Positions 25,436 to 33,134 of a DNA stretch of 59,447 nt are shown one piece after another. Location of the stretch: contig CAJTYR010000009.1 of the NCBI GenBank assembly GCA_910584295.1, forward strand, positions 1 through 59,447. Direction: 5' to 3'. Both the position numbers and the translations under genes were made by a program. Below the pieces are notes generated by a model, which did not search any database, was not told the DNA's origin, and saw only the letters and a program-made list of their open reading frames with translations. Source of the stretch: an uncultured Christensenella sp. GTDB taxonomy: Bacteria > Bacillota > Clostridia > Christensenellales > UBA1242. Positions within the stretch are counted from its first letter, which is position 1. Each line of letters begins with the position of its first letter.

Positions 25436-25464
25436 TATGATGACCTTAAGAAAAGAAAGTATGC
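25436..25464 (-). promoter_or_regulatory. SigG-recognised promoter of sigG
   Basis: GCATA, 17 bases, then CATCATA, matching the SigG consensus (GMATR and CATnMTA) at all constrained positions. It lies in the sigE-sigG gap, so sigG should activate itself. Confidence 0.6.
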
Positions 25465-25491
25465 AAAGCAAATTCTTTTCGACAAAAAAAG

Positions 25492-26220
25492 TCACAGGTC
25501 TGCAACTTTCTCCAATTTTTTTCGTAGTTTTCCAAGTATTTTCTTTTCAATCCTCGAAATATAACTTTGACTGATGCCCATCATGTCAGCCACTTCTTTT
25601 TGGGTCTTTTCTTCATTGCCCACAAGCCCAAAGCGAAGGTGCATGATCATTTGTTCTCTTGTGTCCAGTTTTGACAAAATGCTCATAAGGATTTGTTTTT
25701 CAGATGACACCTCCAAATTTTTTGACACACTTTCTTCGTCAATTGAAATGATATCGGCAAGCAAAAGTTCGTTTCCTTCTCCGTCATTTGAAAGTGGTTC
25801 ATCAAGAGAAATTTCATTTTTTGTCCTTGTGTTTTTTCGCAATTGCATCAAAATCTCATTTTCAATACAACGTGAAGCATAAGTCGCCAGTTTGATGTTT
25901 TTGTCTAAACTATATGTCTTGACAGCCTTGATCAGCCCTATTGCTCCAATTGAAATCAGGTCTTCAAGTTCGATGCCAGAACTTTCAAACTTTTTTGCAA
26001 TATAAACAACAAGACGTAAGTTATGTTCCACAAGCTTGTCCCTTGCGGTTTGATTTCCAGCCTTTGCTTCTTCAAGCAAAACAACCTCTTCATCTGGTTC
26101 AAGTGGTTGAGGCAATGCCTTATTTCCACAAACATAACACATCAAATTTTCACTATTTAGCACATCGTTTTCGTGAAGCATTCTCCAAAGAAGCAGTTTA
26201 ATTTTCGTCAAAATATTCAT
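25492..26220 (-). CDS. sigE: mother-cell sigma factor SigE
   Basis: 242 residues, made as a pro-protein. The start is a hydrophobic/basic pro-sequence (MNILTKIKLLLWRML) cut by SpoIIGA in the family. Region 2 (VEHNLRLVVYIAKKFESSGI, EDLISIGAIGLIKAV) and region 4 (EKTQKEVADMMGISQSYISR) are intact. It directs early mother-cell genes. It starts 10 bases after spoIIGA with AAGGAGG. Confidence 0.95.
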   Translation of the reverse strand: MNILTKIKLLLWRMLHENDVLNSENLMCYVCGNKALPQPLEPDEEVVLLEEAKAGNQTARDKLVEHNLRLVVYIAKKFESSGIELEDLISIGAIGLIKAVKTYSLDKNIKLATYASRCIENEILMQLRKNTRTKNEISLDEPLSNDGEGNELLLADIISIDEESVSKNLEVSSEKQILMSILSKLDTREQMIMHLRFGLVGNEEKTQKEVADMMGISQSYISRIEKKILGKLRKKLEKVADL

Positions 26221-26230
26221 AGCATCCTCC

Positions 26231-27034
26231 TTATATTTTTGAAAATTCGTTATGCAAAATCACATCAGTTCCAAATGTCTGATTGAAATTTTTCAGACTT
26301 AACCCCAATGTTGGTCTTTCAAAACTTTTCGCTCCAATCTTCATCTCATCAACTTGGAAAACCAAGATTTTGTCATGAGCATTAAGCGTGTTGAAATTGA
26401 TATAGTGTGCAAATTTAAGTTTTTTCACTTTGTCATTTTTTCGCAAAATATCTTCAATCCCAATCTCTGAAAACAATGTTGAAAAGGCTTTGAAATTGAT
26501 GAGACAAACTGGTTTTCCTGTGATTGGGTCCGACAAAAAGTTTCCGCTGTCCAAAAATGCCTTGAATGAGTACTCAAGCCCTCCAATCACAATCTTGATG
26601 TCAAAGCAAAAGCCCTCCAGATTTTTCTTTTTCTCACGCCTTCTGCAAAATACTCTGACAACAAAATAAACCATTGTCACAACCATAAGCACCACAAGAA
26701 GAGACTGCTGGCTTATCAATCCTTCAAAAAAGAAGCATGCCCCTCCATATAAAAATGCTGACACAAAATAAGCAAAATAAAGTATGCAGAATTTTTTCAG
26801 TGAGGAAAACCTGAAACTTATGCAAACATAAAAAACTGCGAAACCAAGTTGAAGAAGAAAACTCCCCAGCGTTGTCAAATTCAAAAGAGGACAAAGAAGT
26901 GTCACAATCGCACCAATGAAAGCCGACAAGAAAAACAAACGCCCTTTTTCTTTAAGAAAGAGTGAAACTGTGCTTAAAATTATCAGATTGATTAGAAAGT
27001 TTTCAATCAAAACATACTCAATGACAATTTTCAT
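26231..27034 (-). CDS. spoIIGA: SpoIIGA, pro-SigE processing protease
   Basis: 267 residues. Five membrane segments occupy about residues 5-130, then a soluble aspartic-protease-like domain with FKAFLDSGNFLSDPITGKP (catalytic Asp in DSGN). It cleaves pro-SigE after a SpoIIR signal from the forespore; the spoIIR gene is at 48946-49473. It forms a tight unit with sigE. A possible TTGCAC-16-TAAAAT promoter (27044-27071) ends nine bases before the ATG. Confidence 0.93.
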   Translation of the reverse strand: MKIVIEYVLIENFLINLIILSTVSLFLKEKGRLFFLSAFIGAIVTLLCPLLNLTTLGSFLLQLGFAVFYVCISFRFSSLKKFCILYFAYFVSAFLYGGACFFFEGLISQQSLLVVLMVVTMVYFVVRVFCRRREKKKNLEGFCFDIKIVIGGLEYSFKAFLDSGNFLSDPITGKPVCLINFKAFSTLFSEIGIEDILRKNDKVKKLKFAHYINFNTLNAHDKILVFQVDEMKIGAKSFERPTLGLSLKNFNQTFGTDVILHNEFSKI

Positions 27035-27081
27035 CTCATATCCATTTTATCTAATCTCAAACAAAGTGCAATAGCAAAAAA

Positions 27082-27108
27082 ATGAGAGAAAAATGGTAAA
27101 TCTCTCAT
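27082..27108 (-). terminator. hairpin with T run upstream of spoIIGA
   Basis: ATGAGAGA and TCTCTCAT form a perfect eight-base stem. On the minus strand the stem is followed by a run of T, so it would end any transcript entering spoIIGA from the right. It lies upstream of the candidate spoIIGA promoter. Confidence 0.5.
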
Positions 27109-27126
27109 ATTTTGTCTAAATCCGTG

Positions 27127-27155
27127 TTGACATTGAATAATTTTTGAGTTATACT
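27127..27155 (+). promoter_or_regulatory. consensus promoter of the 27165 gene
   Basis: TTGACA, 17 bases, TATACT. The expected +1 is at about 27162, only a few bases before the ATG at 27165. Confidence 0.75.
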
Positions 27156-27164
27156 CTTGCGCAT

Positions 27165-27614
27165 ATGGAAAATTTGATGACTATTGAAGAAAAAGATGCA
27201 ATGATTAAACAATTGGAAGATGATATCAAATATGTTGACAACAATTTGATGAATATTTCTTCAGGCATTGTTATGGAAATTGGCAAACTAGAAAAACTTA
27301 AAAAAGGATTAAATATTTATCAGTTTGAAGGCATAAAAATTGACAGAAACAGCAACTCAGCCCAGATTTTCAATCTCGAAGTCTTTGAAAGACAACTTGC
27401 AAGAAAATCAGTTGAAGTGTCTGAAGAAATCACAAGAAAACAAACTTTCATTTCTTTTTTATCATCAGAACATTCAAGAATTAAAGCAATTAAGACTGAA
27501 CTTGAAATCAAACTTTCAAAGCTCAAAAACACAAGAGTTAAAAAAAGTGTCACAGCCACTCCCCAAAAAAGTGCTGGTGTTCAACTAAACTTTGAAAATC
27601 ATACAAAAAAATAA
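27165..27614 (+). CDS. hypothetical coiled-coil protein
   Basis: 149 residues. The start at 27165 (MENLMTIEEKDA) is chosen because the ATG at 27144 lies inside the promoter; 27177 is also possible. None has a ribosome site, so translation is probably leaderless. The protein is almost all helix with two coiled-coil stretches (about 15-50 and 70-125) and a short polar tail. It occupies the gap where other spore-formers have a protease gene between ftsZ and spoIIGA. Family not recognised. Confidence 0.7.
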   Translation: MENLMTIEEKDAMIKQLEDDIKYVDNNLMNISSGIVMEIGKLEKLKKGLNIYQFEGIKIDRNSNSAQIFNLEVFERQLARKSVEVSEEITRKQTFISFLSSEHSRIKAIKTELEIKLSKLKNTRVKKSVTATPQKSAGVQLNFENHTKK

Positions 27615-27638
27615 AGAGTTTCGCGACTCTTTATTTTT
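27605..27638. terminator. shared terminator, coiled-coil gene and zinc-ribbon gene
   Basis: AAATAAAGAGT and ACTCTTTATTT pair around TTCGCG, between convergent genes. Confidence 0.75.
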
Positions 27639-28242
27639 CTTCAATTTTTTCTCCACAACTTGGACAGAATTTTGAATCACTTTCAATTTTCTTTCCACAA
27701 CTTGGGCAGAAGCCTCCTTTTGGAAGCAGTTTGCCGCAATTTTTACAATATTTATTTCGTTTGGAATTTTCAGTTTTGCAGTCAGGACATTCGATTGTGT
27801 TTGACTCACCAGTCCATCCTTCTTTCACCCCACCAACAACACTTCCAAGCCCTTTTCCAATTGATTTTGAGGCTTTTTCAATGACTGGAGCACCTTTGTC
27901 AACAAGTTCGTCAGCAACAGGAAGCACAGCATTTGCACCAAATGCAAGCATCTCTCTTCTATGAGAAATCGCAAAAGTCATTGCTCCCGCCACAGAAATA
28001 AAAATTCCAAAAATCAAGCAAGCAATTCCACCAAACAGAAGTCCATTTTTGGTAGACTCTGACTCAAACCAGCCATTGCTTCCCATTGAAGGAGTCTTTT
28101 TTGTGGCTGAAACTATAAGCAAAATTATTCCAATAAGAGCTAAGAATCCTCCAAAAACCCAAAGAGAAATCCTTATCTTTCTTATAACACCTTTCCATTT
28201 TTGATAGTTTTCTTCACTTATAAGTTCTTTCTTTTCTGCCAT
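27631..28242 (-). CDS. two-TM membrane protein with three zinc-ribbon-like Cys motifs
   Basis: 203 residues. Two membrane segments (about 25-48 and 68-92) are followed by a linker rich in Gly and Lys. Residues 150-200 hold three zinc-ribbon-like cysteine pairs or knuckles (CPDCKTENSKRNKYCKNCG, then CPSCG twice). Such multi-ribbon proteins are common in Bacillota but mostly uncharacterised. It is directly behind ftsZ on the same strand, so a link to division or sporulation is possible but not shown. Confidence 0.8.
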   Translation of the reverse strand: MAEKKELISEENYQKWKGVIRKIRISLWVFGGFLALIGIILLIVSATKKTPSMGSNGWFESESTKNGLLFGGIACLIFGIFISVAGAMTFAISHRREMLAFGANAVLPVADELVDKGAPVIEKASKSIGKGLGSVVGGVKEGWTGESNTIECPDCKTENSKRNKYCKNCGKLLPKGGFCPSCGKKIESDSKFCPSCGEKIEEK

Positions 28243-28264
28243 TTTAAATTCCTTTTAATTAAGC

Positions 28265-28293
28265 AAAAAAGGGCTTTTAACCCTTTCTGTTTT
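28265..28293 (-). terminator. ftsZ terminator
   Basis: AAAGGG-type stem (GGG with CCC, plus A/T arms) around TTTTAA with a T run on the minus strand. It overlaps the last ftsZ codons. Confidence 0.6.
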
Positions 28294-29476
28294 TATTTCT
28301 TATTTTTTCAATCCATGGTGGGATTGCACCAGGAGTTGGGTTTACATCCACTCTTGATGTGTTTTCATTCGTGTTTACACTGACATCTTTTGCAGGTGAA
28401 GAAGGTGTTGGCTGAGGATTATATCCCCAAGGATTCCACCCAGCAATTTTTTCTTCTGGTTTTTCTTCCTTAACCTCTTCTTGCTCTTCTTCATTTTCTT
28501 CTTCATCCAAAGTTGGGCTCTTGAAGCCAGTTGCAATAATTGTGATTTCAACCTCATCTCTCATGTCTGGATCAATACTGCTTCCGAAAATCAAGTTGCA
28601 AGATGGGTCAATAACCTCTTTAACCATATTTGCAGCTTCTGAAACTTCTCTCAAAGTTATGTCGTTGCCACCTTTGATGTTGAGAACAACGCCTGTTGCA
28701 CCTTCAATTGTGGTTTCAATAAGTGGAGAAGCAACCGCTTGACGAACAGCTTCCAAAGTTTTGTTTTCGCCCTTGCCGTGTCCAATGCCCATATGTGCAA
28801 GTCCACGATTTTTCATTACTGTTCCAATATCAGCAAAGTCAAGATTGATCATTCCAGGGAATACGATAAGATCGGCGATTCCTTGAATACCTTGACGAAG
28901 AGTATCATCAGCATATCTGAATGCTTCCACAAGAGTTGTCTTTTCTGGCAAAATAGTGAGAAGTCTCTCGTTTGGAATGACAACGATTGTGTCAACATAT
29001 TTCTTGAGTTCTGCAATGCCCTTTTCAGCGTTCTCCATTCTCTTTCTATTTTCAAATTGGAAAGGTTTTGTGACAATACCAACTGTCAAAATACCCAATT
29101 CTTTTGCAATTTGTGCAATGACAGGTGCAGCACCTGTTCCAGTTCCACCGCCCATTCCAGCAGTGATAAACACAAGGTCAGAGCCTTCCAAAATCTCTTT
29201 GATTGAGGCTTTGCTTTCTTCTGCTGCCTTTCTTCCAATTTCAGGGATTGCACCAGCACCCATACCTTTTGTCAATCTTTCTCCAATTTGCAATCTCTTT
29301 TGAGCCTTTGAAATGAGAAGTGCTTGCTTATCTGTGTTGATTGCAATAAATTCTGCTGAAGCAACTCCTGCTTCAATCATTCTGTTGATTGCGTTGTTTC
29401 CACCGCCACCAACGCCAAGAACTCTAATTTTAACGACATTTGTTGCGTTCAAATTGTTGTTTGTGTTGTTTTCCAT
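28277..29476 (-). CDS. ftsZ: cell division GTPase FtsZ
   Basis: 399 residues. The tubulin signature GGGTGTGAAPVIA (about 107) and the conserved N-terminal GVGGGGNNAINRMI are present. A variable acidic linker (EENEEEQEEVKEEKPEE) leads to a C-terminal peptide AIPPWIEKIRNKNRKG, the site that binds FtsA and other anchors. FtsZ polymerises into the division ring. It has AAGGAG and its own promoter (29501-29529). Confidence 0.97.
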   Translation of the reverse strand: MENNTNNNLNATNVVKIRVLGVGGGGNNAINRMIEAGVASAEFIAINTDKQALLISKAQKRLQIGERLTKGMGAGAIPEIGRKAAEESKASIKEILEGSDLVFITAGMGGGTGTGAAPVIAQIAKELGILTVGIVTKPFQFENRKRMENAEKGIAELKKYVDTIVVIPNERLLTILPEKTTLVEAFRYADDTLRQGIQGIADLIVFPGMINLDFADIGTVMKNRGLAHMGIGHGKGENKTLEAVRQAVASPLIETTIEGATGVVLNIKGGNDITLREVSEAANMVKEVIDPSCNLIFGSSIDPDMRDEVEITIIATGFKSPTLDEEENEEEQEEVKEEKPEEKIAGWNPWGYNPQPTPSSPAKDVSVNTNENTSRVDVNPTPGAIPPWIEKIRNKNRKG

Positions 29477-29500
29477 AAGAAAATCTCCTTAATTTGTTTT

Positions 29501-29529
29501 ATTTTATCTCAAATCTAACATTTTTGCAA
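29501..29529 (-). promoter_or_regulatory. ftsZ promoter
   Basis: TTGCAA, 17 bases, TAAAAT, in the 89-base gap after ftsA, so ftsZ can be read apart from ftsA. Confidence 0.6.
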
Positions 29530-29565
29530 GAAAATTTATGTATATATTCGTTGATTTTGGTCGTT

Positions 29566-30681
29566 TCATCCCAAAACCGCATTAACAAGCCCCAACATGC
29601 TTGTATACTCTGGCTTATCAAGTGCTGGAATTGGTGGAACACCATAAGAAATATTTCGCCCCAAGCACTTTGCAAAGAAATCTTTTCCGCCTTTGATTCT
29701 GCTCACTCCAGCCCCACAAAGATATATAGGATAATAAGGAACATACTCTTTGGCAAAAAGTCTTATACACTCATTGATTGTCTTTGCAATGATTTCCAAT
29801 CTATAACAAACCACTTCATTTGCATAGCTCATTGGAATTTTGACTGCTCGTCCACCCAAAGTGGAAAGTTCGTAAAAGTCATTTTGTCCACCTTGAAGAG
29901 ACAATACGATTTGTTTCTTGAGGTTTCGAGCATCGTTGTAAGAAATTCCACATGCCTCGCTTAAGTCACTTGTCACATAAGATCCACCCATTGAAAACGA
30001 TGTCAAATTTGTAAGTCCATCACCTTTCACAAAAGCGACACTTGTTGACCTTGCGCCAACATCAATAACAATGCAAGTGCGTTCTCTTTCTTCCTTGTCA
30101 AGCACAAGCATTGCTTCACAAAGAGGCTCACTCAAATATTCAACTTGGCTGACTCCAACCTTTGCCCAAATTCTATTGAAGGTTTGAATGAAAGATGATT
30201 GCGCCAAAATGATGGAAAACTCTGCAGAAATTTTGCTTGCTTTTATGCCCACAGGAGCATTTGTCTTTCGATTGTCATCCAGTGCATAGTAAATCGGATT
30301 GACTGACAAAATCTCCATCCCGTCAGCGTCAATTCTTTGAGAAGCATTTTCGGATAATACCTCAAGATCCCCCTCTTTCACAGATCTTTTAAACTTAAAG
30401 ACCATCTGTTCTTTTGCTGATGTCACCTTTGAAAATTCAGCAGGAACACCGACATAAATTTTGTCAATATTTTTTTTATAAATTGAAGAAATTTGGTTGA
30501 ACAAACTCTTGATTTCATCTTCAAGAAGAGCTCTTTCAATAAACTCGCCTTCAAAGAATCCTGCATATTCAACCTTGGCTCTGGCTTTAATGTTGAAAAT
30601 GCCGTTGACACCCCTTTGTGCGACAACAGCACTAATTTTAGAAGAACCTATTTCAACTACTGTAACACATTCTTTTGCCAT
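29566..30681 (-). CDS. ftsA: FtsA-like cell division protein, short C-terminus
   Basis: 371 residues with the actin-like fold: VVEIGSSKISAVV at the N-terminus, the IDVGARSTSVAFVKG phosphate loop near residue 208, and LCGAGVSRIKG near 330. Typical FtsA proteins are 410-440 residues and end in an amphipathic helix that tethers FtsZ to the membrane. This one stops at MLGLVNAVLG without it, so tethering would need another anchor. It is adjacent to ftsZ and has GAGGGG and its own promoter. Confidence 0.88.
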   Translation of the reverse strand: MAKECVTVVEIGSSKISAVVAQRGVNGIFNIKARAKVEYAGFFEGEFIERALLEDEIKSLFNQISSIYKKNIDKIYVGVPAEFSKVTSAKEQMVFKFKRSVKEGDLEVLSENASQRIDADGMEILSVNPIYYALDDNRKTNAPVGIKASKISAEFSIILAQSSFIQTFNRIWAKVGVSQVEYLSEPLCEAMLVLDKEERERTCIVIDVGARSTSVAFVKGDGLTNLTSFSMGGSYVTSDLSEACGISYNDARNLKKQIVLSLQGGQNDFYELSTLGGRAVKIPMSYANEVVCYRLEIIAKTINECIRLFAKEYVPYYPIYLCGAGVSRIKGGKDFFAKCLGRNISYGVPPIPALDKPEYTSMLGLVNAVLG

Positions 30682-30701
30682 AAACCCCTCTTATCAATCT
30701 A

Positions 30702-30731
30702 ATAATAGTTTATTTTTCGACAAATTGTCAA
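30702..30731 (-). promoter_or_regulatory. ftsA promoter
   Basis: TTGACA, 18 bases, TATTAT, with a normal leader and GAGGGG before the ATG. Confidence 0.65.
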
Positions 30732-30783
30732 ATAAAAATCAAAAATATTAATAAAAATTTACTTTTTTTAATAATTATGCAAA

Positions 30784-30811
30784 GAAAAAAGTGCCTTTAA
30801 GCACCTTTTTG
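30784..30811 (-). terminator. terminator of the DUF2207 gene
   Basis: GTGC and GCAC with flanking A and T runs, 68 bases past the gene on the minus strand. The rest of 30682-30878 shows only the ftsA promoter. Confidence 0.5.
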
Positions 30812-30878
30812 TATATTATTTACAGTTTTTTGTATATATATTGATTTCAAATGAAAGATTATTCATTTTGAGATCAGC

Positions 30879-32768
30879 TTATCTGCCACCGCAGCCTCCG
30901 CCGCCTCCGCCTCCACCGGAAGAGCCACCTCCTCCACCGCCTCCGCCACCGGAGCCGCCAGAAGAGATACCTCCAACCGAACTTGAAATGGAATGACTTA
31001 TGATGCCACATGCACCCAAGAATGTTCCACCTTCCACCCATTCAGGGTAATCAATATGAAGAGACTTAAATTTTTCTTCCATCTTTTTGGTGATGCCAAA
31101 AATATAGCAATATGGCAAAATGTTATAGAAATAATTTGGATCATCTTCTATCAACATCTCAAGTTTATCAAGTTCGGCAGTCACCAAAAATTGCTTAAAA
31201 CCAAAAATGTGTGAGCGAACTGCCAGTTCTTCGTCTGTGAAATTTCGATAACTTAAAGAACGCCCCATAAGATTTGCAAGCAACATAAAAGCAATAATCA
31301 TATATATCAATCCAATTGTGTCATAATCCACTGGAAGCATCATTGTTGACATAATCCCAAGCGGAGCCCCTGCAAATCCTCCACACCAAATGACTTTGAA
31401 CCAAAGTGGAATTGGAGTGTAGAAGAATACACTAATCCCAACAAAGGCAAATATCATCAGAAAGAAACAAGTGCTGACAAGGCTTCCAAAAACAGTAGTT
31501 CCCCAAACAATGTAAAAAATAAAAGGAATAAATGACAAGAATGCAATTGGAAGTTGAAATTTCCAGTTCATAAAAGCCTTTTTCTTGTTTGGTTCATAAA
31601 GCTCTTCAACAGCCCTTCCCAAAGCTATGTTGAACCTCATCTTTTTGTCAACCTTGACTTTTTGGTCGCCGTCAAAGAGTTCAAGGAAGAATTTCCTTTC
31701 ATCGCCGTTGGCAGGCACTCCTTCTTTTCTTGTCAAAACAAGTTTTTTCTTGTCTCTTATTTCAATGTCAATAAATCCTTGCGCAGCCCAACTTATAATA
31801 AGCGATGCAAAGTCTTTACTTTTAATTCTTCCCCTATACGCCGATGCAATTTCAAGAGCATTCATATTCTTTGGAGGATAGAACTCTGGCACAATAACCA
31901 TTTTTCTTCTTCTGTGAAGTTTTGCAAACAAGAAAATTGCAATCACCCCTGCAAAGAAGATAATTAATATCGAAAGCACACCCCAATACATTGAATTTGG
32001 ATAATAATAGGTTTTGAAATAATTCTGTGGCAAAATAAGTTGCATTGTCAAACCTTCTTCTGCAGCAAGCCCTTTGAAACTGCAACTTATGGTGTTTTCT
32101 TCCCTTTCAAAGTTGACAGCTTCATGCCCAAGCCCTTGCATGTTGTTTGTGCGGAAAGTTAAAGTATCTCCTTGAGATAAATCAAACTCCTTTGGAAAAG
32201 TTATTTTTGCAGAGAAATTGTTGACTTGACTTCGGAAGCCATAATCCATGATGTCAAAAGTGAAAGTGTCAAACTGCTTTATCATATCCTCCCCCATATC
32301 ATAGAGATAGTGAATTTGATAAACATGCACACCTTTCTCTTTATAATCACCATCAGCACCAGTGTTGATATAGAAATAATCCCCTTTTTTCTCCAAAAAA
32401 GAATATTCTTTTTCACCATCCAATGTAACACTCAAAAGTTTAAGTTTGTTTACTGTGCGTTTGACATATTTTTTGTTTTTGTAAAGAACTGTGATTTTGT
32501 TTATTCTTGAAACATTACGGGAAAGTCCAAGATTAATCCCAGATTGTCTGAAAGTTACTGTTATTGTCTCAGTGATATCCAAAACCTTCTCCTGATTTAT
32601 GACAATATCTTTGTCAACCGAGTTATAAATGATGTTACGATCCTTTATAGATGTTTCAGCTTGCGCAATCTCTACACTTGGCATAACAAAAGAAAAACCA
32701 ATTGCCAATAAGACAACTGCAAAAATTGCGAAAATAATCCAAAATGTCTTTTTGAAAACTTTGCTCAT
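30879..32768 (-). CDS. DUF2207 membrane protein with Gly-rich tail
   Basis: 629 residues. A signal or membrane segment (about 8-35), an extracellular beta-rich domain (about 40-260, with YNSVDKDIVINQEKVLDITE), a further membrane segment near 275 and a pair near 405-500. Residues 598-629 are almost pure Gly with some Ser (SSGGGGG type), encoded by a GC-rich patch unlike its surroundings. Gly-rich tails are usual in the family. The function is unknown; it is often near cell-envelope genes. Confidence 0.85.
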   Translation of the reverse strand: MSKVFKKTFWIIFAIFAVVLLAIGFSFVMPSVEIAQAETSIKDRNIIYNSVDKDIVINQEKVLDITETITVTFRQSGINLGLSRNVSRINKITVLYKNKKYVKRTVNKLKLLSVTLDGEKEYSFLEKKGDYFYINTGADGDYKEKGVHVYQIHYLYDMGEDMIKQFDTFTFDIMDYGFRSQVNNFSAKITFPKEFDLSQGDTLTFRTNNMQGLGHEAVNFEREENTISCSFKGLAAEEGLTMQLILPQNYFKTYYYPNSMYWGVLSILIIFFAGVIAIFLFAKLHRRRKMVIVPEFYPPKNMNALEIASAYRGRIKSKDFASLIISWAAQGFIDIEIRDKKKLVLTRKEGVPANGDERKFFLELFDGDQKVKVDKKMRFNIALGRAVEELYEPNKKKAFMNWKFQLPIAFLSFIPFIFYIVWGTTVFGSLVSTCFFLMIFAFVGISVFFYTPIPLWFKVIWCGGFAGAPLGIMSTMMLPVDYDTIGLIYMIIAFMLLANLMGRSLSYRNFTDEELAVRSHIFGFKQFLVTAELDKLEMLIEDDPNYFYNILPYCYIFGITKKMEEKFKSLHIDYPEWVEGGTFLGACGIISHSISSSVGGISSGGSGGGGGGGGGSSGGGGGGGGCGGR

Positions 32769-32785
32769 TTTCCCCTCTGCAAAAT

Positions 32786-32814
32786 ATTATAGGAGATTGC
32801 TTCCTTTTTTTCAA
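32786..32814 (-). promoter_or_regulatory. promoter of the DUF2207 gene
   Basis: TTGAAA, 17 bases, TATAAT, then GAGGGG and the ATG with a normal short leader. Confidence 0.75.
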
Positions 32815-32842
32815 TATTTTGAAGGAATTTTTTGGCAAAATC

Positions 32843-32871
32843 TTGACAAAAATTATGTAAGATTGTAAAAT
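32843..32871 (+). promoter_or_regulatory. promoter of the serS T-box leader
   Basis: TTGACA, 17 bases, TAAAAT. It gives an RNA starting near 32878, about 255 bases before serS. Confidence 0.8.
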
Positions 32872-32877
32872 AGCAAC

Positions 32878-33107
32878 ATCAATTGTCGTTGAAGGGAATA
32901 AAGAAATGAAAGTTTCTCAGAGAGCTTGCGATTGGTGAAAGCAAGCAAACAGAAGTTTCTCATCCACCCCAGAGACACCGGCGAAGAGTTGGGCTGACTG
33001 CATGGCACAATTTGCAGATTTGAGAGGGACAATATTTGTCCAATTAGAGTGGCACCGTGGTGAATGTTCATCATCTCTAAATGAGTTTATCATTTGGAGA
33101 TTTTTTA
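32878..33107 (+). ncRNA. T-box riboswitch, serine type
   Basis: The T-box element AGAGTGGCACCGTGG is at 33046-33060. Its TGGC pairs with GCCA, matching tRNA-Ser (discriminator G). Stem I has a clear distal stem (GCTTGC/GCAAGC near 32930-32946). The serine codon is probably within TTTCTCATCC (32956-32965: UCU, UCA or UCC; not resolved by eye). A terminator follows (33073-33107). Uncharged tRNA-Ser should favour the antiterminator and turn serS on. It fills the gene-free stretch 32769-33134. Confidence 0.88.
33073..33107 (+). terminator. T-box regulated terminator
   Basis: ATCTCTAAATGA pairs with TCATTTGGAGAT around GTTTA and ends in six T. It competes with the antiterminator that contains the T-box. 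Confidence 0.85.
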
Positions 33108-33134
33108 TTTCCAAATGCAAAAAAGGAGAAAAAA

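Noticed and set aside
27144..27164. Start of the coiled-coil gene at 27144
   Set aside because: The ATG is inside the spacer of a consensus promoter and would not be transcribed.
30879..30980. GC-rich patch as foreign DNA
   Set aside because: It encodes the Gly-rich tail usual for DUF2207 proteins; the composition follows from Gly codons.
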